A program made the translations under genes and the position numbers. The notes below the pieces were generated by a model that was not told the DNA's origin, searched no databases, and was given only the letters and a program-made list of their open reading frames with translations. Of a stretch of DNA of 64,000 bases, positions 16,926-25,981 are shown piece after piece. Positions within the stretch are counted from its first letter, which is position 1. Every line of letters starts with the position of its first letter. This stretch comes from JBBPYC01 sp965218765 (GTDB taxonomy: Bacteria; Pseudomonadota; Gammaproteobacteria; Burkholderiales; Burkholderiaceae_C), in assembly GCA_965218765.1 (NCBI GenBank), contig CBDCLU010000001.1, forward strand, positions 62,001 through 126,000. The letters are read 5' to 3'.

Positions 16926-18768
16926 GCGCGATACTGTCTCAGGGGGGACTCCGGTTGCCACGTCATCTCTACACGCGTCGGTGATCAGCCGGCGCTATCG
17001 CAATCTTGCCCTTCTAGGCTTGATCGTCGTGCTGATAGCGGCGAGTCCTTGGGTACTACCCGCATTCGCGCAGAACACGCTGGTGCGGTCATGCCTCTAC
17101 GCAGTCGTTGCCATTACCGTAGATCTGCTCTGGGGTTATGCGGGCATCCTGACTTTTGGCCAAGCCACGTTCTTTGGCATCGGTGCCTATGCCGCTGGAC
17201 TGATGTTCACCCATATCGGCTTCTCGCCGGGAATGGCAGCTCTGGCCCTGGCTGGCGGGGTTGTAGTGAGCATGGCGGTGGCAGCGCTCGTCGGCGTACT
17301 GTCGTTTTATCCCGGTGCATCTCCGCTCTATGCGTCCGTGGTGTCGCTGGTGCTTCCGATCGTCGCAACGCAAATCATCTTTGCCGGTGGCACCTTCACC
17401 GGTTCGAGCAGCGGTTTGTCGGGCTATGAGAGCTTCGACTTTGATATTCGTACGTGGCTGTGGATTGCTGCTGCCCTGTTGCTGATAACGACGATGGCAG
17501 CGCTGCGATTCGTTCGCAGCGATGTAGGCAGGTTGTTGATTGCGATCCGCGAGAACGAGTCCCGCTGCGACTACCTAGGGCTCAACACGTCGCGGATCAA
17601 GACGCTGTTGTTGGCGGGCATGGCAGCCGTCGCAGCCGTCGCCGGGTTCGTTTATGCCTGCTACGGTATGGTCGTTGCCCCGGAGATGGCTGGATTTCAG
17701 TTCGGCACCGAGATGATTATCTGGGTCGCACTCGGTGGACGCGGTACTGTGCTGGGGCCTGTCTTTGGTGCACTGTTCATTGACCTAAGTTCGTCCTACC
17801 TCAGCGGCGATTTTCCATTCGTATGGAAGCTGGTGCTCGGCATCGCATTCGTTGTTGTCATCATCGTGATGCCCAAGGGGTTGCTGCCAGCGATCACCGG
17901 AATATTCCGTCGTCGCGGTGCTGACGTTGCGCCTGCGAAGCGAGAAGCGTCCTCCCGTTTGGTTGATGCGTCGACATTGCCGGGCGTCCGAGCCGAACCG
18001 CGCGGCCGGCTTGCCTTGAAAGTCGCCGGTGTCGCTAAGCACTTCGGCAGCCTCAGTGTTCTGCACAACGTCAGCTTCGATGCTCACCACGGCGAGCTAC
18101 TGTCGCTGGTCGGTCCCAACGGTGCTGGCAAGACAACGTTGATGCGGTGCATCAGCGATGGTGCCGAACGATCGGCGGGACAGATCGAAGTAAACGATCA
18201 CTCCATTGAACGTCTGCCACCGTTTCGTTGCGTTCGTATGGGTATCGGTCGCAAGTTCCAGACTGCCAACGTGTTCGAAGATTTGCGCGTAGTTGACGCC
18301 CTCGCGATTGCAAGGACCAGACTGTCGCGGCCGAGTCTGTGGCGTCGGAGCGAAGTCGTTGCGTTGCCGTCATCGGCACTGAGCATTGTTCAGACCACCG
18401 GACTCGATCGCGTTCTTGACCTGCCATGCCGACTTTTATCGCATGGTCAGAAACAGGCGCTTGAGCTTGCAATGGTGCTCACGCTGGAGCCAAACATCGT
18501 GCTGCTCGACGAGCCGACCGCTGGTCTGACCAAGCCCGAGCGTACGCAGATCGGCAATACCTTGCGTCGATTGACACAGGAATACGGGATGTGCGTCGTG
18601 CTGATCGAGCACGACCTCGACTTCGTCTGCGAGATCAGCTCCCGAGTGATCGTGTTGCACCAGGGAGAGATCGTTCTTGACGGATCGGTCGACGATGTTG
18701 TGCACTCCGAGCTTGTTCGGGACATTTACTCAGGTGCTGCAGCATTGCCACCGCAGTTGCAGTCATGA
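16918..18768 (+). CDS. LivM-LivG fusion: permease joined to ABC ATPase
   Basis: One 616-residue polypeptide carries two importer parts. Residues 1-330 are a LivM-type permease (LLWGYAGILTFGQATFFGIGAYAAG, and the coupling loop SDVGRLLIAIRENESRCDYLGLNTSRIK). After a linker rich in Ala/Arg comes a LivG-type ATPase with Walker A GPNGAGKTT near residue 400, signature LSHGQKQALELAM, Walker B IVLLDEPTAGLT and the switch His in IEHDLDFV. The GTG at 16918 has GGAGG upstream. Elsewhere in this window LivM and LivG are separate genes. The frame is continuous with no sign of a lost stop. Confidence 0.93.
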   Translation: MAERDTVSGGTPVATSSLHASVISRRYRNLALLGLIVVLIAASPWVLPAFAQNTLVRSCLYAVVAITVDLLWGYAGILTFGQATFFGIGAYAAGLMFTHIGFSPGMAALALAGGVVVSMAVAALVGVLSFYPGASPLYASVVSLVLPIVATQIIFAGGTFTGSSSGLSGYESFDFDIRTWLWIAAALLLITTMAALRFVRSDVGRLLIAIRENESRCDYLGLNTSRIKTLLLAGMAAVAAVAGFVYACYGMVVAPEMAGFQFGTEMIIWVALGGRGTVLGPVFGALFIDLSSSYLSGDFPFVWKLVLGIAFVVVIIVMPKGLLPAITGIFRRRGADVAPAKREASSRLVDASTLPGVRAEPRGRLALKVAGVAKHFGSLSVLHNVSFDAHHGELLSLVGPNGAGKTTLMRCISDGAERSAGQIEVNDHSIERLPPFRCVRMGIGRKFQTANVFEDLRVVDALAIARTRLSRPSLWRRSEVVALPSSALSIVQTTGLDRVLDLPCRLLSHGQKQALELAMVLTLEPNIVLLDEPTAGLTKPERTQIGNTLRRLTQEYGMCVVLIEHDLDFVCEISSRVIVLHQGEIVLDGSVDDVVHSELVRDIYSGAAALPPQLQS

Positions 18769-19535
18769 GCGCTGCCCAAATTAATGCTCCCAATGCGGCT
18801 GTCGAAGCCGGCTTAAAGGGGGTCGACGGTGCGCGCGATATTCTGGTCCTGGACAGTCTGCGTTGCGGCTACGGTCAGGCTACGGTGATCCGGGACTTGA
18901 GCTTGCGTATCGCTCGTGGCGAAGCGGTCGCGTTGCTTGGCAAGAATGGAATGGGCAAGACGACGCTGCTGAAGGGCATTCTCGGTTTCCTGCCTCGCCA
19001 AGCAGGACAGGTTCATTTTGACGGCGACACAATAATGGCCGGGCAGCCGCATCTATTGGCCGATCGGGGCATTGCCTATGCTCCGCAGGAAAAGGCAGTC
19101 TTCCAGGATCTCAGCGTCGCTGACAACCTGCGAGTCGCGATCGCCGACCGGCGTCGTTACAGGGATGGTCTGGAACGCATCGGCGCTTACTTTCCATTCA
19201 TCCCGAAGCGGCTTCGTCAGAAGGCTGGTACGTTGTCGGGCGGAGAGCAGAAGATGATGATCCTTGCGCGAGCGCTGATGGCACAGCCCCGGCTTCTGTT
19301 GGTCGATGAGATTACGGAAGGACTTCAGCCATCTGTAATTGACCGTATTTCGGGTGTGCTGCAAGCCGAACGTCGGGCGTCGTCAGTCGCTATGCTGATC
19401 GTCGAGCAAAACGTTTCGTTCGCGCTGAAAACTGCTGACCGCTATGCGGTGATGGAACGCGGCGAGCTCACTGTTCAGGGACGCGCTGATGAACAAGGTG
19501 CACACGACCGGATCATTGTCGAACTGGGAGTCTGA
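18765..19535 (+). CDS. LivF-type ABC transporter ATPase
   Basis: ATPase subunit with Walker A GKNGMGKTT, signature LSGGEQKMMILARAL, Walker B LLLVDEITEGLQP (Ile-Thr-Glu-Gly in place of Pro-Ser/Thr-Glu-Gly) and switch His replaced by Gln in VEQNVSFAL, both usual for LivF. The ATG overlaps the previous stop as ATGA, so it is translationally coupled to the LivM-LivG fusion. About 20 extra N-terminal residues precede the ABC core. Confidence 0.92.
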   Translation: MSAAQINAPNAAVEAGLKGVDGARDILVLDSLRCGYGQATVIRDLSLRIARGEAVALLGKNGMGKTTLLKGILGFLPRQAGQVHFDGDTIMAGQPHLLADRGIAYAPQEKAVFQDLSVADNLRVAIADRRRYRDGLERIGAYFPFIPKRLRQKAGTLSGGEQKMMILARALMAQPRLLLVDEITEGLQPSVIDRISGVLQAERRASSVAMLIVEQNVSFALKTADRYAVMERGELTVQGRADEQGAHDRIIVELGV

Positions 19536-19537
19536 TC

Positions 19538-20260
19538 GTGCTTGAGCTCAACACGTTCTCGATCGTGGCGCGCTGCGCACGCACTGGAGAATTCGGTGTC
19601 GCTGTTGCGACCGCGGTGCCGGCGGTTGGCGCAATGTGCCCATATCTGGTCGCTAGGGTGGGGGCGGCATCCACTCAGTCGTGGGTCAATCCCTATCTGG
19701 CAATTGACACGCTTCGGGCGATGGCAGCGGGTGTGCCCGCCGCAGATGCCTTAGCCAATGAACTGAAGAACGACGTTGATGCAGCAATGCGTCAAGTCGG
19801 TGTTATCGGCCGCGATGGTCCAGGGGTCGCGTGGACTGGTGAGGCTTGCACCGCGTGGCAGGGGCATTTGGTGGGAGACGATTTCGCAATCCAGGGCAAC
19901 ATGCTGACTGGCGGTAACACGCTGGATGCGATGCAAGCCGCCTTCATGAGTGATCCGTTGGCATCACTCGACGAACGTCTGATGAGTGCGCTTGAAGCGG
20001 GCGACCGCATTGGCGGCGACTTCCGAGGCAAGCAGTCTGCGACTCTTCAGGTCGTTGGCGATGAGGAATACCGCAAGGTCGATCTGCGGGTTGATGAGCA
20101 CACTGCGCCAGTGTCTGAGTTGCGCCGGTTACTGGAGATCGCTCGCCGACAACTGTTCCCATTCGTCGCCGGCATGCCAAAGCGCACCGGTACGTCATTG
20201 AAGCTGGGCGACGATGTGATGGCCATACTTCTGAGATCGCCATCTAATCGCGCAAATTGA
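19538..20260 (+). CDS. DUF1028-family (Ntn-hydrolase-like) protein
   Basis: Matches the DUF1028 family: an N-terminal FSIVARCARTGEFGVAVATAVPAVGAMCPY, the central GVAWTGEACTAWQGHLVGDDFAIQGNML, and D-D/E-rich RIGGDFRGKQSATLQVV. The family is assigned to the Ntn-hydrolase superfamily, but its reaction is not established to my knowledge. The start is a GTG two bases after the LivF stop, so it is the last gene of this operon. Its recurrence next to importers of nitrogenous compounds suggests an amidase-like role (inference). Confidence 0.88.
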   Translation: MLELNTFSIVARCARTGEFGVAVATAVPAVGAMCPYLVARVGAASTQSWVNPYLAIDTLRAMAAGVPAADALANELKNDVDAAMRQVGVIGRDGPGVAWTGEACTAWQGHLVGDDFAIQGNMLTGGNTLDAMQAAFMSDPLASLDERLMSALEAGDRIGGDFRGKQSATLQVVGDEEYRKVDLRVDEHTAPVSELRRLLEIARRQLFPFVAGMPKRTGTSLKLGDDVMAILLRSPSNRAN

Positions 20261-20531
20261 TTTTCAGGTTACTGCGGCAACTTGGTACGTGGACCCACCG
20301 AGTGACTACATCTCGTCATGTCCACGCTTTTGCTTGCATAAGGCAAATGACACACAGCAAGGTATTGGACCGACAAGTTCGTCTTATTCAAGCAACCGGA
20401 TTTTTGAGTGTTTCGGCGGCTTTGACTTCTACCATCTGCTACAGCGTCTTGTTGCTTGAAATCCGAACCACACTTTTTATGAATGGTGGCTTGGAGCCGC
20501 ACTACCCGCAGTGGTAGATGGAGGATCGGGA

Positions 20532-21362
20532 CTAAGCCACCTCCCGGCGGCCGATGAAATCGGCGATCGTATCGATGAACAGCTTTGGCGATTGCAACTG
20601 TGGCACATGGGCGCAGCTAGGGAGTTCGACAAGGCGTGCTTGCGGCAAGGAAGCAGTCAACTCACGCGACATCGGCGGCGGCGTTGCCTCGTCCATTTCG
20701 CCGACAACCACCAGCACCGGCACCGTAACGCGATCAAGCAACGGTCGAAGGTCGAGAGAAGCCAGCGCAGCGCATGCGGCGTGAAAGGTAGAAGGTTCGA
20801 CCGCGACGAATCGCTCCTTGCGCTCGGCAATCAATTCAGGATGCTTAGCCTGGTATTCCGGTGCGAACAATCGACGCATCGCTACATCGGCAATCGCTTC
20901 AAGACCACCTTTCTCGGCTGCCGCCGACATGCCGCGAAAAGCAGCACGCCCGGACTCATTGAACGCTGCGCCGCAATCGGCAAGCACAAGGCTGTGCGCC
21001 AGCTGAGGATGGCGAATTGCTGTCAGCAGTGCAACGAAGCCCCCGTAGCCATTGCCTAACAGGATCGGTTGCTCGGCGAGAGCAAGTCGTTCGATTGACT
21101 CGGCGACGCGGTCAGCAACTGCTTCCAATCCTCCTGTGACAAAGCTGGAATCGCCGAACCCGGGGAGATCGAGCGCGATCACATGGTGCTGTTCGGCAAG
21201 CGTGCCGGCAACTCGATCCCAACTGCTACGGTCGGCCAGCAACGAGTGAAACAGCACCAGTGGCCGGCCGCTGCCGCCGACCTGCATGCCGACGCGACCC
21301 GAGCCGGTATCGACAATTTTTGCCGTAAACGTGGCGGCGTTCAGGGTTGAAGTAAGGTTCAT
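20532..21362 (-). CDS. Alpha/beta-hydrolase fold protein with Gly in place of nucleophile Ser
   Basis: About 276 residues with the normal fold landmarks: the oxyanion region LVLFHSLLADRSSW, the strand-5 elbow LLGNGYGGFVAL, the acid in VVGEMDEATPPP and the His in SCAHVPQL. The elbow is G-N-G-Y-G where the family has G-x-S-x-G. The codon is GGC, one base from AGC. It is closest in style to 3-oxoadipate enol-lactonase/MhpC-like hydrolases. It lies 26 bases downstream of the aldehyde dehydrogenase gene and is probably co-transcribed. It may be inactive, or use a serine-independent mechanism. Confidence 0.85.
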   Translation of the reverse strand: MNLTSTLNAATFTAKIVDTGSGRVGMQVGGSGRPLVLFHSLLADRSSWDRVAGTLAEQHHVIALDLPGFGDSSFVTGGLEAVADRVAESIERLALAEQPILLGNGYGGFVALLTAIRHPQLAHSLVLADCGAAFNESGRAAFRGMSAAAEKGGLEAIADVAMRRLFAPEYQAKHPELIAERKERFVAVEPSTFHAACAALASLDLRPLLDRVTVPVLVVVGEMDEATPPPMSRELTASLPQARLVELPSCAHVPQLQSPKLFIDTIADFIGRREVA

Positions 21363-21388
21363 CGGAAGCTTTCTTTGAAGAAACGAGT

Positions 21389-22918
21389 TCAGTTGAGGCG
21401 CGGCTGTTTCGCCGTGTCCTGATACCAGTCGAACGGCGTGTCATCGAGCCGCAACATCACGCTCTTCGTCTCGAAGTGCTGATCGAATGACTCGGTGCCA
21501 CATTCGCGACCGATCCCCGAGTCCTTCACACCTCCCCACGGCGATGCAGGATCGAGCCGATGATGGTCGTTGATCCAGACGATGCCACACTTCAGCTTGG
21601 CTGCCACGCGATGGGCACGAACGATGTCACGAGTGCGCACCGCGCCGGCCAAGCCGAACGGCGAATCGTTGGCCATCGTCAAACCTTCTTCTTCGGTGGA
21701 GAATTTCGACACAGAGACGAACGGGCCAAACACCTCTTCCTGGAAAATGCGCATTCGCGGCGTAACGTCAGCAAAGACCGTCGGTTCGACGAAAAAGCCG
21801 TTGGCAAGTGACGAATCGGCGGGCACACGGCCACCGGCCACCAGCCGCGCGTTGTCTTCTTCTAGACCAATCTTGATATAGCGCAGTACGCGTTGCTGCT
21901 GGCGCGCAGACACCACCGGACCAAGCTGGACCGTCGGGTCGGCAGGGTTACCGATGCGGATCGCCTTTGCCTTGGCGGCGAGCTTCTCGACGAACTCGTC
22001 ATAAACCCGTTCTTGGACGATCTGGCGGCTGCCGCAGATGCACGTTTGACCTGCACCAATGAAGGCGCCGAACGCGGCGTAGTTAACCGCTTGGTCGACA
22101 TCGAAGTCCTCAAACACCAGCACCGGCGTCTTGCCGCCAAGCTCAAGGGTTTGGTGAGCAAAGTTTTGCCCCGCAGCGGCGCCGGTGATACGACCTGCCT
22201 CGGTGCCGCCAGTCAGCACCCACTTGGCTAGGCCAGGATGTTCGGCAAGCGCCTTGCCAGTGGTCGGCCCTAGACCGGTGACGACGTTAAACACTCCGGG
22301 CGGCAGGCCGGCCTCGACAAACAACTGGGCCAGCTTCAGCGTCGTCAGCGGCGTGTATTCGCTTGGCTTGACGACAGTAGTGCAGCCCGACGCCAGCGTA
22401 GGCGCCAAGCTCTTTACCATGATCATCAAGGGATGATTGAACGGCGTGGAATTCCCCACCACGCCAAGCGGCGTACGCAGCGTGTAATTCAGGTAGTTGC
22501 CGTCGACCGGAATCACCGAATCGCGCCTGGCGATCGCCAAGCCTGCGTTGTAGCGGAAGAAGTCGGGGAGCCGTGAAACTTGCGCGCGAGTTTCGTTCAG
22601 CGAGCGGCCGTTGTTGGCTGTCTCCAGGTGATACATCTCCTCCAAATTGGCTTCGAAGACATCGGCCAGCTTGTTGATCAGTCGGGCCCGCGTGCGGTTG
22701 GACATACCGCTCCACTCGGTACTCTCAAATGCAACGCCAGCGCTCCTAACTGCTCGATCGACGTCCGCATCGGTCGCATGAGAAATCTGCGCCAGCAGTT
22801 CGCCGGTGGCCGGATTCAGCACATCAAGTAGTTCGGGCTGGGACGCTGAGACCTCGTGGCCATCGATGAAGAGGCCGTGAACGGCGGGCTCAGTGCGGGT
22901 AGTCATGGGATTGAGCAT
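21389..22918 (-). CDS. NAD(P)-dependent aldehyde dehydrogenase
   Basis: Full-length (509 residues) ALDH-superfamily enzyme that oxidises an aldehyde to the acid. The general base Glu is in LELGGKTPVLVFED and the catalytic Cys in GQTCICGSR. The coenzyme-binding TPFNHPLMI, LTGGTEAGRI and EEVFGPFVSV motifs are also present, as is the C-terminal WGGVKDSGIGRECG typical of betaine/hydroxymuconic semialdehyde-type branches. The ATG at 22918 is preceded by AGGA at a good distance; a TTG seven codons upstream is less likely. It is flanked by a GntR regulator upstream and the serine-less alpha/beta-hydrolase downstream on the same strand. Confidence 0.94.
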   Translation of the reverse strand: MLNPMTTRTEPAVHGLFIDGHEVSASQPELLDVLNPATGELLAQISHATDADVDRAVRSAGVAFESTEWSGMSNRTRARLINKLADVFEANLEEMYHLETANNGRSLNETRAQVSRLPDFFRYNAGLAIARRDSVIPVDGNYLNYTLRTPLGVVGNSTPFNHPLMIMVKSLAPTLASGCTTVVKPSEYTPLTTLKLAQLFVEAGLPPGVFNVVTGLGPTTGKALAEHPGLAKWVLTGGTEAGRITGAAAGQNFAHQTLELGGKTPVLVFEDFDVDQAVNYAAFGAFIGAGQTCICGSRQIVQERVYDEFVEKLAAKAKAIRIGNPADPTVQLGPVVSARQQQRVLRYIKIGLEEDNARLVAGGRVPADSSLANGFFVEPTVFADVTPRMRIFQEEVFGPFVSVSKFSTEEEGLTMANDSPFGLAGAVRTRDIVRAHRVAAKLKCGIVWINDHHRLDPASPWGGVKDSGIGRECGTESFDQHFETKSVMLRLDDTPFDWYQDTAKQPRLN

Positions 22919-22963
22919 CGGGAAGTCCTGAATAGACAAACTGCAAAAAAGACGCGCCGACGA

Positions 22964-23644
22964 TCAGCCGGCAATGACGACGCGAGACATCGCCTGTATG
23001 ACGCGCTTGCCAGCAGCTAGCACGTGGCGACTAACGAGCCGCTGTGCACGCGTCGCTTGCCGCGTTTGCAGCGCGTCAATGATGTCGTTGTGCTCGTCGA
23101 CGAGTGTTTGAGGGTTGCCTTGCTTGAGGCTCGCCACGCTGAGCTGTACCGCACGCTCCATCTGGTCAACCAAATCGATCAGATGATCTCGCATCCGCGA
23201 ATTGCCCGAGATGCGCGCCAGCGTGCGGTGGAATTCACGGTTGTAAGCGACGAAGCCACCTACCCAGTGCGACTGATCGAAGTTACGGAAGCGGTCGAGG
23301 TCGGCAAGTTGCTCGTCGCTAGCACGGCGCATGATGCGTTCCATGCAGGCCTGCTCAAGAGCATCTCGCAAGTGGAACATGTCCTGCACGTCGGCCAGCG
23401 AGACCGGAGCGACGCGATACCCCTGACGCGGCGTGGTTATCACCAAGCCCTCGCGCTCAAGACGCATCAGCGCGTCGCGTACCGGACTCTTACTGACCCC
23501 AAAGCGCTGTGCAAGTTCGCCTTCTCGGATCTCAACACCAGGGGGCAATGCACAACTGATCATCTCAGCCCGCAACTGGTCATAAATCTTTTCCCGCAGC
23601 AGCCGGCCGTCGCCGTTGAACTCACTCACCGTAGAAGCGTCCAT
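22964..23644 (-). CDS. GntR-family regulator, FCD (FadR-like) subfamily
   Basis: Winged-helix N-terminus (REGELAQRFGVSKSPVRDALMRLEREGLVITTPRQGYRVAPVS) and an all-helical FCD effector domain with the metal/ligand residues in MFHLRDALEQACME, YNREFHRTL and VDEHNDIIDAL. At 226 residues it is the usual length. It is transcribed away from the binding-protein/Liv operon and toward the aldehyde dehydrogenase. Two TGGTGATACAT-like sites in the divergent interval are its probable operators. Confidence 0.92.
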   Translation of the reverse strand: MDASTVSEFNGDGRLLREKIYDQLRAEMISCALPPGVEIREGELAQRFGVSKSPVRDALMRLEREGLVITTPRQGYRVAPVSLADVQDMFHLRDALEQACMERIMRRASDEQLADLDRFRNFDQSHWVGGFVAYNREFHRTLARISGNSRMRDHLIDLVDQMERAVQLSVASLKQGNPQTLVDEHNDIIDALQTRQATRAQRLVSRHVLAAGKRVIQAMSRVVIAG

Positions 23645-23679
23645 GTTTGAAGAATATCACAGGCTGGACACCCCATACA

Positions 23680-23692
23680 TTGTGATACATCA
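23680..23692. promoter_or_regulatory. Probable GntR operator 1
   Basis: TTGTGATACATCA matches the TNGTNNNACNA-type pattern of FCD-subfamily regulators at most positions, and its core TGATACATCA is near-palindromic. The same core recurs 109 bases away. It is 36 bases upstream of the GntR start codon. Confidence 0.6.
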
Positions 23693-23788
23693 GAGAACGA
23701 GTTATGAATGCTTGGCACAATCGATTTCAGGGATAGTCGTAGGTCACATCCTTCACGGTACGGGTTTGCCCGATTTGACAATGCCTAG

Positions 23789-23802
23789 TTGGTGATACAT
23801 CA
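23789..23802. promoter_or_regulatory. Probable GntR operator 2
   Basis: TTGGTGATACATCA shares its last 11 bases with site 1. It lies 35 bases before the binding-protein ATG, where a bound repressor would block transcription or promoter escape. Confidence 0.6.
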
Positions 23803-23837
23803 TGATTTTTCTAAATTCACTATCTATCGGCTTACCA

Positions 23838-25094
23838 ATGACTGCAATCCGACCTTCGCTTGCTCCCTTTTTGGCCGCTCTGGGGGTCGTTTCTGCCGCG
23901 TTCACGCTGCCCGTGCTGGCTGCCGATGCCGACCCGATACGACTGGGATTTCTTACGATCAAATCCGGCGCGCTTGCTGCTGGTGGCAAGCAAATGGAGG
24001 ACGCGTTGCGGCTGTTCCTGAAGGAACGCAACGACATGATCGACGGCCGCAAGGTTGACCTGTTCGTCGGTGACACGGCAGGCCAACCCGCAATCACCAA
24101 AACCAAAGCGCAGGAATTGGTTGAGAAGGACAAGGTCGACGTGATCATCGGACCACTTGCCGCGTTCGAGGCGCTGGCGATTGACGACTACATCCGTGGC
24201 GCCCAGATCCCGATCATCTCGCCATCGGCTGCTGCCGAGGACCTGACCCAGCGCAAGCCGAACCCCTGGTTTGTCCGGGCAGTCGGCACGTCAGCCCAAC
24301 CGAGCCATCCGTTGGGCGACTACGCAGCCAAGACGCTGAAGTACAAGCGCATCGCGATCATCGCCGATGACTTTGCGTTCGGGCACGAGATCGCTGCGGG
24401 CTTCCAGCGCGCATTCGAGGACGCCGGCGGCAAGATCGTGCAGAAGCTTTGGTCGCCGCTGAATGTCGCTGACTACGGGACGTACATAGGCCAGATCAAA
24501 CCCGATGTCGACGCCGTCTTCGCTGCCTTTGCCGGTGGCAACGGCATCAAGTTCCTGAAGCAGTACAACGAGTACGGAATGAAGGGAAAAATTCCGCTGC
24601 TCGGTGCGATGACGACCGTGGACGAGGGCATCCTCAAGTCAATGGGCGATGAAGCCTTAGATGTGATTTCGGCGGGCTGGTACACGGCAGCGACTGACAA
24701 CCCCGCCAACAAACGCTTCGTCGCCGCGATCAACCGCGACTACAAACAGGATCCGGGCTACTACTCGATCGGTGCCTACGGAGCGGCACTGATGCTCGAG
24801 GAAGCGGTCAAGAAGGTGAAGGGCAAAGTGGAGGACAAGGCCGCGTTCATGGCGGCCCTGCGGAAGGTCGAACTCAACGACGACCCGCGCGGCAAGGTCA
24901 GTCTTGATGAGTTCGGCAATCCGGTGATGGACATCTCGATCCGCAAGGTCGAACGCAAAAACGGGAAACTGGTCAACAGCGTAGTCAAGGTCTACCCGGC
25001 AGTTTCACAGTTCTGGACTTACGACCAAAGGGATTTTCTGGCCAACCCAGTTTATTCGCGCGACTACCCGGCTGCGAAGAATCTGGATAAGTGA
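23838..25094 (+). CDS. Periplasmic binding protein of Liv-type importer (first of two paralogues)
   Basis: Type I binding protein of about 418 residues with a signal peptide ending near VLAADADP. The core begins IRLGFLTIKSGALAAGGKQMEDAL and contains IIGPLAAFEALAIDDYI, IADDFAFGHEIAAGFQRAFEDAGG and DVDAVFAAFAGGNGIKFLKQY. I choose the ATG at 23838, which gives a clean signal peptide; an ATG twelve codons earlier overlaps operator 2. It heads the LivH-M-G-F operon and has a close paralogue at the operon's end. This subgroup is common near aromatic and amide catabolic genes; the ligand is unknown. Confidence 0.9.
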   Translation: MTAIRPSLAPFLAALGVVSAAFTLPVLAADADPIRLGFLTIKSGALAAGGKQMEDALRLFLKERNDMIDGRKVDLFVGDTAGQPAITKTKAQELVEKDKVDVIIGPLAAFEALAIDDYIRGAQIPIISPSAAAEDLTQRKPNPWFVRAVGTSAQPSHPLGDYAAKTLKYKRIAIIADDFAFGHEIAAGFQRAFEDAGGKIVQKLWSPLNVADYGTYIGQIKPDVDAVFAAFAGGNGIKFLKQYNEYGMKGKIPLLGAMTTVDEGILKSMGDEALDVISAGWYTAATDNPANKRFVAAINRDYKQDPGYYSIGAYGAALMLEEAVKKVKGKVEDKAAFMAALRKVELNDDPRGKVSLDEFGNPVMDISIRKVERKNGKLVNSVVKVYPAVSQFWTYDQRDFLANPVYSRDYPAAKNLDK

Positions 25095-25119
25095 CCGTTA
25101 GCGCGGCGCAGACCTCGCG

Positions 25120-25980
25120 ATGAACTTCTGGTTGATCCAGAGTCTGAACAGCCTGGCACTGGGCAGTGTGCTGTTCACGCTGGCCGCAGGCTTTTCGCTG
25201 ATCTTTGGACTGATGCGCGTGGCCAACCTGTCGCACGGCGCCTACTTCATGCTTGGCGCCTACATTGGTTTGGCCGTGCTCGACGCGGGCTGGGGCTTCG
25301 GTTGGGCACTGGTCGCTGCTGGGCTCACAGTCGGCTTGCTCGGCGCGATTGTTGAGCGTGTGGTTCTGCGACGGCTGGCCGGTAACAGCCTCGGTCAAGT
25401 GCTGGCGACACTTGGGCTCGCATTCGTGATTGCCGACGGATGTTTATGGCTGTGGGGTGGTGACCCACGCCCAATGGCTGGGCCATCGTTCCTGCGTGGT
25501 GGCACGTCGCTGTTTGGGCTGACGTTTCCCACCTACAGACTCGCGGTGATCGTGTTTAGCGTTGTGCTGGCGTTAGCGTTGTGGCTGCTGCTCGAGCGAA
25601 CGCGTCTGGGGATGATGATCCGCGCCAGTGTCGACGACATGCAGATGGCGCGTGCGGTAGGCATCCCGGCATCGCGTCTATTCACAGTGGTTTTCACGCT
25701 CGGAACTGCACTTGCCGGTATCGGCGGCGTAATTGCCGCACCGATCCTGTCTGTGTATCCGGGCCTCGACGCCGATATGTTGCCGCTGGCGCTAGTGGTG
25801 GTGATCCTGGGTGGGTTGGGCAGCCTTACAGGCGCCTTTGCCGGCAGTCTATTGATCGGTTTCATCTACAGCTTCGGGCAAGTGCTCGTGCCGAACCTCG
25901 CTTACATCATGCTGTTCTTGCCGATGGTCGTGATCCTCGCGCTGCGACCGCATGGCCTGTTCGGGCGCATTGGAGCGTGA
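25120..25980 (+). CDS. LivH-type permease
   Basis: Inner-membrane permease of the HAAT family with FSLIFGLMRVANLSHGAYFMLGAYIG at the N-terminus and the coupling loop TRLGMMIRASVDDMQMARAVGIPASRLF. About eight hydrophobic segments. Two bases separate its stop from the GTG of the next permease. Confidence 0.93.
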   Translation: MNFWLIQSLNSLALGSVLFTLAAGFSLIFGLMRVANLSHGAYFMLGAYIGLAVLDAGWGFGWALVAAGLTVGLLGAIVERVVLRRLAGNSLGQVLATLGLAFVIADGCLWLWGGDPRPMAGPSFLRGGTSLFGLTFPTYRLAVIVFSVVLALALWLLLERTRLGMMIRASVDDMQMARAVGIPASRLFTVVFTLGTALAGIGGVIAAPILSVYPGLDADMLPLALVVVILGGLGSLTGAFAGSLLIGFIYSFGQVLVPNLAYIMLFLPMVVILALRPHGLFGRIGA

Positions 25981-25981
25981 A

